Assembly (NCBI RefSeq): GCF_013344475.1
Contig: NZ_JABUOU010000001.1
Coordinates: 372,001-436,000 of the forward strand
DNA length: 64,000 nt
Reading direction: 5' to 3'
Source of the DNA: Martelella limonii
GTDB taxonomy: Bacteria; Pseudomonadota; Alphaproteobacteria; Rhizobiales; Rhizobiaceae
Shown: positions 40,824-49,562 of the stretch, piece after piece
Numbering within the stretch: the first letter of the stretch is position 1
How the letters are laid out: every line of letters begins with the position of its first letter
Program-made: the position numbers and the translations under genes
Notes under the pieces: model-generated
The model's database searches: none
Told to the model about the DNA's origin: nothing
What the model saw: only the letters and a program-made list of their open reading frames with translations

Positions 40824-41783
40824 ATGAATTATCTGACCCGACGGCTGGTGACCTTTCCTCTGGTCATGCTCGGGGTGTCCGTCCTCGTGTTCATTTCGAT
40901 CAGGCTGGTTCCGGGCGATGCCATCACGGCAATGCTCGGAACCGAAGCCGGCCTGCTGACGCCTGCCCAGCGGGCGTCGCTGGAAACCTATTTCGGCATG
41001 GACCAGAGCTGGTTCGGCCAGTACTGGCACTGGCTCGGCGGCGTGCTCCACGGCGACCTCGGCATTTCCGTCACCTATGGCAAGCCGGTGCTCGATGTCA
41101 TCTTGCGGGTCTTCCCGCTGACGCTCGAACTCGCGCTCCTGTCGATGATCGTGGCGCTCGCGATCGGCCTTCCCGCCGGCATCTATGCTGCGACCCACGC
41201 TGAAAGGCCGTCCGACCTCATCGTCCGCGTGGTCGCCATGATCGGCCAGTCGACGCCGAGCTTCGTGGTCGCCCTGCTTGCAATCTATGCGCTGTCCGTC
41301 TGGTTCGGGGTGCTGCCGGCCATGGGCACGTTCACGCCCATCTATGTCGATCCGCTCAAGAACCTCGCGCAGATGATCCTGCCGGCGCTGACGCTGGGCT
41401 TTGCCTTTGCCGCCGCCGTCACCCGGATCTCCCGGTCTGCGATGCTCGACATTCTCTCCGACGATTATGTCCGCACCGCCCGCGCCAAGGGCGTGCCGCA
41501 GCGCAAGGTCATCTGGCACCATGCGCTCCCCAATGCGCTGATCCCGGTCGTCACGGTCTCGGGCGTCGAATTCGGCTATCTTCTCGGCGGCGCGGTGATC
41601 GTGGAGCAGGTGTTCGCGCTTCCCGGCCTTGGCCGCACCGTGCTCGATGCGATCCTGCAGCGTGATTACGCGCTGGTTCAGGGCAGCGTCCTGTTCATCG
41701 CGCTCAACTTCATGATCGTCAATCTGCTTGTCGACCTCGCCTATGCCGCGCTCGACCCGCGCATCCGGCTTGGAGCACAGTAA
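40824..41783 (+). CDS. ABC transporter permease, DppB type
   Basis: A 319-residue permease with six membrane helices. The N-terminus MNYLTRRLVTFPLVMLGVSV and the segment FISIRLVPGDA are typical of DppB/OppB. The EAA loop is YVRTARAKGVPQRKVIWHHA, followed by LPNALIPVVTV. It starts 24 bases after the binding-protein gene and ends directly against the DppC-type gene (no spacer). Confidence 0.93.
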   Translation: MNYLTRRLVTFPLVMLGVSVLVFISIRLVPGDAITAMLGTEAGLLTPAQRASLETYFGMDQSWFGQYWHWLGGVLHGDLGISVTYGKPVLDVILRVFPLTLELALLSMIVALAIGLPAGIYAATHAERPSDLIVRVVAMIGQSTPSFVVALLAIYALSVWFGVLPAMGTFTPIYVDPLKNLAQMILPALTLGFAFAAAVTRISRSAMLDILSDDYVRTARAKGVPQRKVIWHHALPNALIPVVTVSGVEFGYLLGGAVIVEQVFALPGLGRTVLDAILQRDYALVQGSVLFIALNFMIVNLLVDLAYAALDPRIRLGAQ

Positions 41784-42623
41784 ATGCGCCTTCTTCGCTC
41801 CATCTTTTCCCATCCAAGCGGCCGCATCGGCGGCGCGATCGTGGCGGTCTATCTCGTGATCGCGATCCTCGGCCTTGCGGGCATCACCCCGCATGACCCG
41901 CTGATGCAGTTCCGCATCGACCGCCTGCATGCGCCGTCCGCCACCTACTGGATGGGCACCGATCTTCTCGGCCGCGATGTCGCAAGCCGGCTGATGATCG
42001 GCATCGCGCAATCCTTCATCGTGTCGTTTTCCTCCGTGGCGCTCGCGACCATTTTCGGCATCGTTCTCGGCCTTGCAGCCGCATGGTGCGGCGGCAACTG
42101 GGATGGCGCGATCATGCGGCTGATGGATGTGCTGCTCGCCTTTCCGGCGATCCTGCTGGCGCTCCTGATCATCACTATTGTCGGCCCCGGCACCTGGACC
42201 AGCGTGATGGCGATCGCCTTTGTCTATACGCCGATCTTCACCCGCGTGGTGCGCGGCCCGGCGCTGTCGCTGAAGACCCGCGATTTCGTTGATGCCGCGC
42301 GTACCTTCGGTTCCTCGCGGACCTATATCCTGTCGCGCCACATGCTGCTTAATCTGGTGGCGCCGCTCACCGTTCAGGTGACGCTGGCGCTCGCCTGGGC
42401 GCTTCTGACGGAGGCGGGGCTCTCCTTCCTCGGCCTCGGCACCCAGCCGCCGCAGGCCTCATTGGGCCTGATGCTCAGCGAGGCGCGCAATCTGATGGAA
42501 ATGGCCCCATGGCTGCTGATCTTCCCGGCACTTGCCATCATGCTCGGTATTCTGGGCTTCAACCTGCTCGGCGATGCGCTGCGCGACATTCTCGACCCCC
42601 GTTCGCGGAGGGCTGAGGCATGA
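41784..42623 (+). CDS. ABC transporter permease, DppC type
   Basis: A 279-residue permease pairing with the DppB-type protein. It has the N-terminal helix, the DLLGRDVASRLMIGIAQSF motif typical of DppC/OppC, and the EAA loop FVDAARTFGSSRTYILSRHM. It begins at the base after the DppB stop, and its stop overlaps the ATPase start by 4 bases (ATGA), so the three transport genes are tightly coupled. Confidence 0.93.
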   Translation: MRLLRSIFSHPSGRIGGAIVAVYLVIAILGLAGITPHDPLMQFRIDRLHAPSATYWMGTDLLGRDVASRLMIGIAQSFIVSFSSVALATIFGIVLGLAAAWCGGNWDGAIMRLMDVLLAFPAILLALLIITIVGPGTWTSVMAIAFVYTPIFTRVVRGPALSLKTRDFVDAARTFGSSRTYILSRHMLLNLVAPLTVQVTLALAWALLTEAGLSFLGLGTQPPQASLGLMLSEARNLMEMAPWLLIFPALAIMLGILGFNLLGDALRDILDPRSRRAEA

Positions 42624-44359
42624 GCAGGCTCCTCTCTGTCTTCGACCTCCGTGTCGGCTTCGGCAAGTCGCCGGAGAAGAACGAAGTCGTGCGCGGCGTC
42701 AACTTCGATCTCGATGCAGGCGAGACGCTGGCCATCGTCGGCGAAAGCGGTTCCGGAAAATCGGTCACCTCGCTCTGCCTCAACCGTCTTGTCGATTTCG
42801 GCGGCGGCAGGATCACGTCAGGCACGATCGACTACACGCTGCCGGATGGCAGCACCGTGGATCTGGCAAAGCTCTCGGAAAAGCGGCTGACCACCATTCG
42901 TGGCCGGGAGATCGGCATGATCTTCCAGGAGCCGATGACCTCGCTCAACCCGGTCCACACGATCGGCGAACAGATTGCCGAGAGCTTTCGTCTCCATCAT
43001 GGCCTGACCGGGCGTCAGGCAATGGACGCGGCGCGCGAGGCGCTGGAGCGGGTGCGCATTCCCGATGCGGAGCGGCGGCTGAAATACCATCCGCACCAGC
43101 TTTCCGGCGGCATGCTACAGCGGGTGATGATTGCGATCGCGCTGTCCTGCAATCCGCGCTTGCTGATCGCAGATGAGCCGACCACCGCGCTGGACGTAAC
43201 CGTGCAGGCGCAGATCCTTGCGCTTCTCGCCGAACTGAAACGCGAAAGCGAGATGGGGCTGATCTTCATCACCCACGATATCGGCCTCGTCGCCGGCATC
43301 GCGGACAAGGTGATGGTGATGCAGCAGGGCGAGGTCGTTGAAAGCGGCGCAACCGACACGGTGCTCGACGACCCGCAGCATGCCTATACGCAGCACCTGT
43401 TGAAAGCCGTCCCGCACTTTGCAGGCGGGAGCGCGGTGCGCCGTGATTTCGCGCGCAAACCGGCGGATCAACCGGCGCTCGAAGTCGAAAATCTCACGGT
43501 CCGCTTTCCGGTCACCTCCGGCATTTTCAAGAAGCAGACGGGCGCGGTGCATGCCGTGGATGGTATCGATTTCGATCTGATGCCGGGGGAGACGCTCGGC
43601 ATTGTCGGAGAGAGCGGTTCCGGCAAGTCGACGACCGCGCGCGCCGTCATGGGGCTGAACAAGCCGACGCGCGGAACGATCAGGCTTGGCGGGGGCGGGC
43701 GCGTTGCCGCCCATGGCGATCCGATCCAGATGGTGTTCCAGAACCCGTATGCGTCGCTGAACCCGCGCCTTCGCGTCGACAGCATTCTCGCCGAACCGGT
43801 GATCGCCACCGGCGGCAAGCTCGATGCCGAGACCCGGGCGCGCATGGCAGCGCTCCTGCAACGCGTCGGCCTGCCGGAAAACGCGCTGACGCGCTATCCG
43901 CACGAATTCTCCGGCGGCCAGCGCCAGCGGCTCTGTATCGCCCGCGCGCTGATGCTGAAGCCGTCGGTCGTCGTGCTGGACGAGGCGGTGTCCGCGCTTG
44001 ACGTTTCCGTGCAGGCGATGGTGCTCGAACTCTTGACGGAGCTCCAGCGCGACATGAACCTTTCCTATCTGTTCGTCACCCACGACATGGCAGTGGTCGA
44101 GCGCATTGCCCACCGCATCGCCGTTGTCTATGCCGGGCAGATCGTCGAGATCGGCGATGCCGCATCGGTGCTGTCAGATCCGAAACATTCCTATACGAAG
44201 CGGCTGATTGCGGCGGTCCCGAGCATTGATCGCCGCCGTCAGGACTACCGGCTCGACACCACCGATGTGCCGTCTCTGGTGCGCCCGGCAGGCTATGAAC
44301 CGCCCGAAGCCGCGTGGGTTTCCTATGGCAAGGATCACAAGGCGAGGGCCGAAGGATGA
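42620..44359 (+). CDS. Fused double ABC ATPase (DppD-DppF type)
   Basis: A 579-residue protein with two complete ABC domains in one chain. Domain 1 has Walker A GESGSGKS at 41-48, signature LSGGMLQRV near 159 and Walker [14 protein letters not shown]. Domain 2 has Walker [10 protein letters not shown] near 329, signature FSGGQRQRL near 433 and Walker [14 protein letters not shown]. Oligopeptide importers normally use two separate ATPases; the fused form also occurs in YejF, part of the muropeptide importer YejABEF. It overlaps the permease and the hydrolase gene by 4 bases each. Confidence 0.93.
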   Translation: MSRLLSVFDLRVGFGKSPEKNEVVRGVNFDLDAGETLAIVGESGSGKSVTSLCLNRLVDFGGGRITSGTIDYTLPDGSTVDLAKLSEKRLTTIRGREIGMIFQEPMTSLNPVHTIGEQIAESFRLHHGLTGRQAMDAAREALERVRIPDAERRLKYHPHQLSGGMLQRVMIAIALSCNPRLLIADEPTTALDVTVQAQILALLAELKRESEMGLIFITHDIGLVAGIADKVMVMQQGEVVESGATDTVLDDPQHAYTQHLLKAVPHFAGGSAVRRDFARKPADQPALEVENLTVRFPVTSGIFKKQTGAVHAVDGIDFDLMPGETLGIVGESGSGKSTTARAVMGLNKPTRGTIRLGGGGRVAAHGDPIQMVFQNPYASLNPRLRVDSILAEPVIATGGKLDAETRARMAALLQRVGLPENALTRYPHEFSGGQRQRLCIARALMLKPSVVVLDEAVSALDVSVQAMVLELLTELQRDMNLSYLFVTHDMAVVERIAHRIAVVYAGQIVEIGDAASVLSDPKHSYTKRLIAAVPSIDRRRQDYRLDTTDVPSLVRPAGYEPPEAAWVSYGKDHKARAEG

Positions 44360-45354
44360 GTGCAGCCGGTTTTGACAGGGCATTTGCAGCGCTGGAACAG
44401 TCTGTTTCCGCCGGTCGCATCCCCGGTGGCGTGCTCGGCTATGTTGACCGCAACGGTGCGCGGATGACGCGGGCCATCGGTCGCGCCGCGATCGTGCCGG
44501 AAGAGCGACCGATCAGCGCCGATACCTGGTTCGACCTTGCCTCGCTCACCAAGGTGATCTTCACCACCACGCGCATCCTCGGCCATGCGCAAGCGGGCGA
44601 GATCGACCTCGATGCGCCGCTGACCTCGGTTATCCCGGACTTCCGTCAGTATGATCCGAATTGCTGGGAGCGTCAGGTCACCTTCCGCCAGTGCCTCGGC
44701 CATCTGACGGCGTTTCCCGCGGTCGAGCCGATCTACACCTATGACGGCGATCCGGATCGCCTGCGCGCCTTCGTGCTTCAGCGGGAATGGAAGCGGCTTG
44801 AAAGCCCGGTCTATTCCGACATCAATTTCATACTTCTGGGCATCGCTTTGGAGCGGCTTGCGGGAAAGACCATCCGCGAAATGGACCCCGGACCGGGCTT
44901 CGCCTTTTCCGGCGATCCGCAGCACACGGCGGCCACCGAGCACTGCTTCTGGCGTGGCCGGGTGATCTCGGGCGAGGTCCATGACGAAAACTGTTACGCG
45001 CTTCAGGGATCCGGCCATGCGGGCCTTTTCGGAACGGTCGACGCGGTGCTGGGCTTTGCCGGGGACCTGCTTCAGCGCGCGGAAGCGCCTGACGTGACGC
45101 TGATGCGCACGCCCTTGTCCGAGCGCCGCACCCATGGCTGGGAACGGCCCTATGGGGGCTGGCACGGCGGCGCGCGCGCTTCGGACGAGACGATCGGCCA
45201 TACCGGCTTTACCGGCACCTCGCTTTGCATCGATTTTGACCGCGGCCATGCCTGGACACTGTTAACGAACCGGGTTCATCCAAGCCGCCATTTCGACAGC
45301 GGCATCATGGCGCTTCGCCGCGCCGTCAGCGACTTCATCAACGGAGCGGAATAA
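44356..45354 (+). CDS. Serine hydrolase of beta-lactamase fold, AmiE-like
   Basis: A 332-residue member of the class C beta-lactamase/PBP-like family. The catalytic motif SLTK is at residues 63-66, Y-S-D-I-N at 153-157, and HTG at 282-284. There is no signal peptide, so it should act in the cytosol. In Bacillus subtilis the MurNAc cluster (murQ-murR-murP-amiE-nagZ-namZ) contains AmiE, an amidase of this fold that strips the peptide from MurNAc. With murQ and anmK on either side, the same job, or use of anhydroMurNAc-peptide like AmpD, is plausible here. It overlaps the ATPase by 4 bases and anmK by 1. Confidence 0.85.
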   Translation: MSAAGFDRAFAALEQSVSAGRIPGGVLGYVDRNGARMTRAIGRAAIVPEERPISADTWFDLASLTKVIFTTTRILGHAQAGEIDLDAPLTSVIPDFRQYDPNCWERQVTFRQCLGHLTAFPAVEPIYTYDGDPDRLRAFVLQREWKRLESPVYSDINFILLGIALERLAGKTIREMDPGPGFAFSGDPQHTAATEHCFWRGRVISGEVHDENCYALQGSGHAGLFGTVDAVLGFAGDLLQRAEAPDVTLMRTPLSERRTHGWERPYGGWHGGARASDETIGHTGFTGTSLCIDFDRGHAWTLLTNRVHPSRHFDSGIMALRRAVSDFINGAE

Positions 45355-46481
45355 TGGCTGAGGATTTCAAGCCGGTCTGGGCTGTCGGTCTGATGACCGG
45401 AACCGTGCTCGACGGCAATATCGATGTCGCCATGCTGAAGACAGACGGCGTCAGCGTCTCAGAATTCGGCGCCTACACGCTTGCGCCCTATCCGCAATCG
45501 ACCCGCGACCTGCTCGAGGAAACGCTGGCGGTTGCCCGCAAATGGAATTTCGAGGGCGAGGAGCCCGCGATCTTTTCTGAAGCAGAAGAGGTTCTCACAC
45601 GGGCACAGTCGGCGGCGGTAAAGGCGCTTGTCGAAGAGCAGGGCCTCACCATGGACGAGATCGGCGTCGTCGGCTTTCACGGCCAGTCCGTGCTCCATCG
45701 CGCGCCGACGAAGACCCGCATCGGCGACACCCGCCAGCTGGGAGACGGTGCGCTGATGAGCGACCTGCTGGGCTGCAAGGTGGCCTATGATTTCCGCACC
45801 GCCGATGTGCGGGCGGGCGGGCAGGGCGCGCCGCTTTCGGCGGGCTACCATCAGGCGCTGCTCAGGGGCCTCGACACATCGGGCGAGACGGCGGTGCTGA
45901 ACCTCGGCGGCGTGGCGAATGTCACCTGGTGGGATGGCGCAGACCGGCTGATCGCATTCGATACCGGCCCGGCGAATGCGCCGATCAACGATTTCATCAA
46001 GCAGAACGGACTGGGCGAGATGGACCGTGACGGAAAGCTTGCACTTTCGGGCACCGTCGATGAAGGCCGGCTCTCCCGTCTTCTGGAACACCCCTATCTT
46101 TCCGCGCCCTATCCGAAATCGCTCGATCGCTTTGATTTCCTCGCCTCCATGGCCGACGGGCTGGACCCTGAGACCGGGGCTGCGACACTGACCGCATTCA
46201 CTGCCTCCGCCGTTGGCAAGGCGCTCGATCTTCTGCCGGTACGGCCTGAGCGCCTGATTGTCTGCGGGGGCGGCAGGCGCAATCCGGCGATCATGGCAAT
46301 GCTTGAAAGCCGGGCAGGCGTGAAGGCGGATCCGGCGGAAGCGGTGGGCTGGCGGGGCGATGCGATCGAGGCCGAGTGTTTCGCCTTCCTTGCGGTGCGC
46401 TCGCTCCGCAACCTTCCGATCAGCTTCCCGACGACCACCGGCGTGCCGCAGCCGATGACCGGCGGTAAGGTTGCCGGCTGA
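45354..46481 (+). CDS. anmK: Anhydro-N-acetylmuramic acid kinase
   Basis: A 375-residue AnmK, which opens the 1,6-anhydro ring and phosphorylates anhydroMurNAc to MurNAc-6-P, the MurQ substrate. The ATP/substrate motif is [15 protein letters not shown] near residues 12-26; [12 protein letters not shown] and [12 protein letters not shown], with [14 protein letters not shown], are conserved. It ends the cluster and starts inside the stop of the hydrolase gene (TAATG). Its presence shows the locus can handle anhydro-muropeptides made by lytic transglycosylases, not only free MurNAc. Confidence 0.95.
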   Translation: MAEDFKPVWAVGLMTGTVLDGNIDVAMLKTDGVSVSEFGAYTLAPYPQSTRDLLEETLAVARKWNFEGEEPAIFSEAEEVLTRAQSAAVKALVEEQGLTMDEIGVVGFHGQSVLHRAPTKTRIGDTRQLGDGALMSDLLGCKVAYDFRTADVRAGGQGAPLSAGYHQALLRGLDTSGETAVLNLGGVANVTWWDGADRLIAFDTGPANAPINDFIKQNGLGEMDRDGKLALSGTVDEGRLSRLLEHPYLSAPYPKSLDRFDFLASMADGLDPETGAATLTAFTASAVGKALDLLPVRPERLIVCGGGRRNPAIMAMLESRAGVKADPAEAVGWRGDAIEAECFAFLAVRSLRNLPISFPTTTGVPQPMTGGKVAG

Positions 46482-46557
46482 AGGGCAGAACGGGTCTGCG
46501 CTTCTGCGGGAAACGCTTCGCGGCTGGGGTAACCGCCGCAGTCCGCCCGTCCAGCCC

Positions 46558-47100
46558 TTATGCGGCTGACAGCGTTTCCGCCATGCGGTGCCGCGCCCGA
46601 GCGAGGCGCGACATCACGGTGCCGCAGGGGATCGAGAGCATCTCGGCGATCTCTTCATAGTTATAGCCTTCAATGTCGCGCAGGATGACGACCGCGCGAA
46701 AGCATGGCTCGAGCCTGTCAAGCGCTGCCTCGACGCCGATGCGGTCCATTTCCCTGGTCTCCGCTGCCCGGTCTTCGAGCCCGATATCCTCGTCAAGCAC
46801 CATCATCGGCAATACCCGGTCGTGACGCCTCCGGTTGGAATCGATGCTGCGCATGATTGCATTGAGCCAGCCCGAGAGATTGTCGCCGCGCCATTGGGCC
46901 TGACGTTCAAGCGCCACGGCAAGGCAGTCCTGAACGAGGTCATCGCCGCAGCAGCCTGCCAGCGCGCCTGCAAGACGTCTAAGGCGCGGCAGTTCATCAA
47001 GGATTGCCGCCTCGAAATTGCGATTGGCTGGCGCAGCGTTTTGATGGCGCTGCGCCGGTGACCGGCGCTCATGAAGGTCGTGCCACCTGCCAGGCGCCAT
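46558..47100 (-). CDS. ECF-type RNA polymerase sigma factor (start uncertain)
   Basis: A sigma-70 family ECF factor. Region 2 is FEAAILDELPRLRRLAGALA through GDDLVQDCLAVALERQAQWR, and region 4 is CFRAVVILRDIEGYNYEEIA followed by EMLSIPCGTVMSRLARAR. The start is unclear. In this frame only ATG 47100 (or 47109, 47169) is available, which overlaps the preceding gene by 32 bases or more, and none has a good ribosome-binding site. An ATG overlapping the upstream stop (ATGA at 47072) is in another frame. No anti-sigma gene is adjacent. Confidence 0.82.
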   Translation of the reverse strand: MAPGRWHDLHERRSPAQRHQNAAPANRNFEAAILDELPRLRRLAGALAGCCGDDLVQDCLAVALERQAQWRGDNLSGWLNAIMRSIDSNRRRHDRVLPMMVLDEDIGLEDRAAETREMDRIGVEAALDRLEPCFRAVVILRDIEGYNYEEIAEMLSIPCGTVMSRLARARHRMAETLSAA

Positions 47101-47455
47101 CGCCGGCATTCTGGCCGCTGATATCGCCGGGCTGTTTGTCGCCGGCGCGGAAATACAAGGGTTCGCCATTCAATGCCCACTGTCTCTGGCCGTCCTTGCG
47201 CACCACAAAGCTGTAATGTGCAAACGGTTGCGCGGAAGAGTTGGCGAGATATGGGGGCCATTCGCTGGCGCAGCTACCATAGCAAGCGGATTGGTCCCTT
47301 GCGTCATGCGCATAGGTGTAGAGCGTCTGGCCATTCTGGCCTGCGAGCACCTGGCCCTCGGGCGAATTGACGGACTGGAAGGTGGTGGTGCCGGCGTGGG
47401 CGATGCCTGCAAATGCCGCAAGGGCGATCGCGGCGAAGATCGGTGTCTTCTTCAT
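47069..47455 (-). CDS. Secreted COG4315 repeat protein
   Basis: A 128-residue exported protein of the COG4315 family (secreted repeat of unknown function, Yx(F/W/Y)xxD type). The signal peptide is MKKTPIFAAIALAAFAGIAHA, cleaved before GTTT. Motifs are QTLYTYAHDARDQSACYGSC followed by ASEWPPYLA, and a second half-repeat around WALNGEPLYFRAGDKQPGD. The two cysteines could form a disulfide. ATG 47455 is chosen for the signal peptide. It lies directly upstream of the ECF sigma gene on the same strand and may be co-transcribed with it. Confidence 0.83.
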   Translation of the reverse strand: MKKTPIFAAIALAAFAGIAHAGTTTFQSVNSPEGQVLAGQNGQTLYTYAHDARDQSACYGSCASEWPPYLANSSAQPFAHYSFVVRKDGQRQWALNGEPLYFRAGDKQPGDISGQNAGDGAWQVARPS

Positions 47456-47588
47456 GGTTGTCGTCTCCGTGTTGTGTGACCGCCGATTGCGGTCGTGACA
47501 CCCCATAGACACGCGGCGACGCGAGTTTATTCCCGGTGGCGGCGATTTTTAGTTGCCGAGACCCGGCGAATCCTGCCAATTCACGCCC

Positions 47589-48716
47589 ATGGAACTCTCA
47601 CCGCAACAGGACGAAGCACTGCAGGCCGTTGCCCGCTGGCTGAAGGAAGGCCGGGCGCCGGTATTCCGGCTGTTCGGCTATGCCGGAACGGGCAAGACGA
47701 CGCTTGCGCGCTATTTCGCCGAACATGTGGATGGCGATGTGCTCTTTGCCGCCTTTACCGGCAAGGCCGCGCAGGTGCTGCGCTCGCGGGGCGCCACCAA
47801 TGCCCGCACCATCCACTCCCTGATCTACCGTCCGAAGGGCGAGGAGATGATCGAGGACGAGGACACAGGCAAGACGTCCGTGTCGCCGATGTTCACCCTC
47901 AACCGGCAAAGCCCGCTTGCCAAGGCGGCACTGATCATCATCGACGAGTGCTCGATGGTGGATGAGAAGCTCGGTCAGGACCTCGTCTCCTTCGGCACGC
48001 CGGTGCTGGTGCTGGGCGATCCCGGCCAGCTCCCGCCCGTTTCCGGCGGCGGCTACTTCACCAACCACGAGCCCGATTTCCTGCTCACCGAAATCCACCG
48101 CCAGGCCCGCGACAACCCGATCATCGATCTTGCGATGAAGGTGCGCGAGGGCGAGGCGATCGGTTACGGCGATTACGGGCTGGCGCAGGTGATCTCCAAG
48201 CACGATGTGACGCAGGATCTCGTCCTCGATGCGGATCAGGTGCTGGTCGGCACCAACCGAACGCGGCGGCGCTACAACCAGCGCCTGCGTGAACTGAAGG
48301 GCTTTACCCAGGTCCATCCGCAGGCCGGCGACAAGCTGGTATGCCTGCGAAACGACCCCGCCAAGGGCCTGCTCAACGGATCGCTCTGGAAGGTTATGTC
48401 TGCCTCGCGCGAGACGGTAAAACCCGGCATCAACCTGCTGGTCAATCCGGAAGAGGATGACCCCGATCGCTCGGCTGCGCGTATCAAGCTGCTGAAGGCG
48501 GCCTTCGAGGATGCCGAAACCGAAATCCCGTGGTCGACGAAGAAGCGCTATGACGATTTCGATTACGGCTATGCGCTGACGGTTCACAAGGCGCAGGGCT
48601 CTCAATGGAGCAATGTCGTGCTGTTTGACGAGAGCTGGGCATTCCGCGACACGCGGGAGCGCTGGCTTTACACCGCGATCACGCGCGCCGCCGAGAAATT
48701 GACGATTGTGATGTAA
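47589..48716 (+). CDS. RecD-like ATP-dependent DNA helicase
   Basis: A 375-residue superfamily 1 helicase of the short RecD2/Dda-like kind. Walker A is GYAGTGKTT at residues 30-38, Walker B LIIIDECSMVDE, motif III VLGDPGQLPPV, and the C-terminal UvrD_C_2 motif YALTVHKAQGSQWSNVVLFD, followed by the TAITRAAEKL motif VI. It probably unwinds DNA 5'-to-3' in repair or replication restart. ATG 47589 matches the family start; a TTG 12 codons upstream is less likely. It stands alone. Confidence 0.9.
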   Translation: MELSPQQDEALQAVARWLKEGRAPVFRLFGYAGTGKTTLARYFAEHVDGDVLFAAFTGKAAQVLRSRGATNARTIHSLIYRPKGEEMIEDEDTGKTSVSPMFTLNRQSPLAKAALIIIDECSMVDEKLGQDLVSFGTPVLVLGDPGQLPPVSGGGYFTNHEPDFLLTEIHRQARDNPIIDLAMKVREGEAIGYGDYGLAQVISKHDVTQDLVLDADQVLVGTNRTRRRYNQRLRELKGFTQVHPQAGDKLVCLRNDPAKGLLNGSLWKVMSASRETVKPGINLLVNPEEDDPDRSAARIKLLKAAFEDAETEIPWSTKKRYDDFDYGYALTVHKAQGSQWSNVVLFDESWAFRDTRERWLYTAITRAAEKLTIVM

Positions 48717-48803
48717 GGGTGCAGATTTTATCTCTACAATCCAGAGATGAGCAGCCGGCCATCAGCCCCAGCGCGCTGATGCAATGTTGAAACGGAGTGT
48801 GCC

Positions 48804-49556
48804 ATGACTGCCAAGCTTTCCGTAAATCTGAACGCCATCGCGCAATTGCGCAACAGGCGCGATTTGCCATGGCCGAGCGTGCGCCATTTCGGAAAGATCG
48901 CCCTTGCGGCCGGCGCCCACGGCTTGACCGTGCATCCGCGCCCGGACCAGCGCCATATCCGGTTTTCGGACCTGGCTGTCCTGCGCGCCCTGATCGCGGA
49001 TGAATTTCCGAACGCCGAATTCAACATCGAAGGCTATCCGAGCGATCACTTTATCGGGCTCTGCCTTGAATGCGCGCCGCATCAGGTCACGCTGGTGCCG
49101 GACGACCCGGCGCAGGCGACCTCGGATCATGGCTGGAACTTCATGCAAAATCGCGACCTGCTCAAGAAGACGGTGGAGCGGTTGAAGAAGAAGAAGATGC
49201 GGGTTTCGCTGTTTGCCGACGGTGATGCTAGCCAGGAGCAGCTTCGGGCGGCAGCCGAAAGCGGTGCCGACCGCATCGAGCTTTATACCGGGCCTTACGG
49301 TGCCTGTCACGACGACCCCAAGGCCGAGGCCGAGCTTGCAGCGCGGCTGGGGGAGACGGCTTCGATCGCCCGCAATCTCGGTCTTGGCGTCAATGCCGGG
49401 CACGACCTCACGGTTGCCAACCTGCCGCCGCTCGTGGCGCAGATTCCGGACCTTGCCGAGGTCTCGATCGGCCATGGCCTGACGGCCGACGCGCTGGAAT
49501 ATGGCATGGCGGAGAGCGTACGCCGGTTCCGCCATGCCTGTGGCGATACGATCTGA
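48804..49556 (+). CDS. pdxJ: Pyridoxine 5'-phosphate synthase
   Basis: A 250-residue PdxJ, which condenses 3-amino-2-oxopropyl phosphate with 1-deoxy-D-xylulose 5-phosphate, the last step of the DXP-dependent vitamin B6 pathway. [15 protein letters not shown] opens the TIM barrel, [15 protein letters not shown] and [10 protein letters not shown] carry active-site residues, and [14 protein letters not shown] with [14 protein letters not shown] binds phosphate. It is isolated here, between the helicase gene and the convergent oxidoreductase; pdxA is not nearby. Confidence 0.96.
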   Translation: MTAKLSVNLNAIAQLRNRRDLPWPSVRHFGKIALAAGAHGLTVHPRPDQRHIRFSDLAVLRALIADEFPNAEFNIEGYPSDHFIGLCLECAPHQVTLVPDDPAQATSDHGWNFMQNRDLLKKTVERLKKKKMRVSLFADGDASQEQLRAAAESGADRIELYTGPYGACHDDPKAEAELAARLGETASIARNLGLGVNAGHDLTVANLPPLVAQIPDLAEVSIGHGLTADALEYGMAESVRRFRHACGDTI

Positions 49557-49562
49557 CGCGTT

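Noticed and set aside
39528-42341. 937-codon frame antisense to the ABC transporter genes
   Set aside because: It spans the binding-protein and both permease genes, all with intact motifs on the + strand; His/Arg/Asp-rich shadow composition.
46485-46507. GCAGAA-N11-TTCTGC as a terminator of anmK
   Set aside because: Only 6 pairs, long loop and no T-run.
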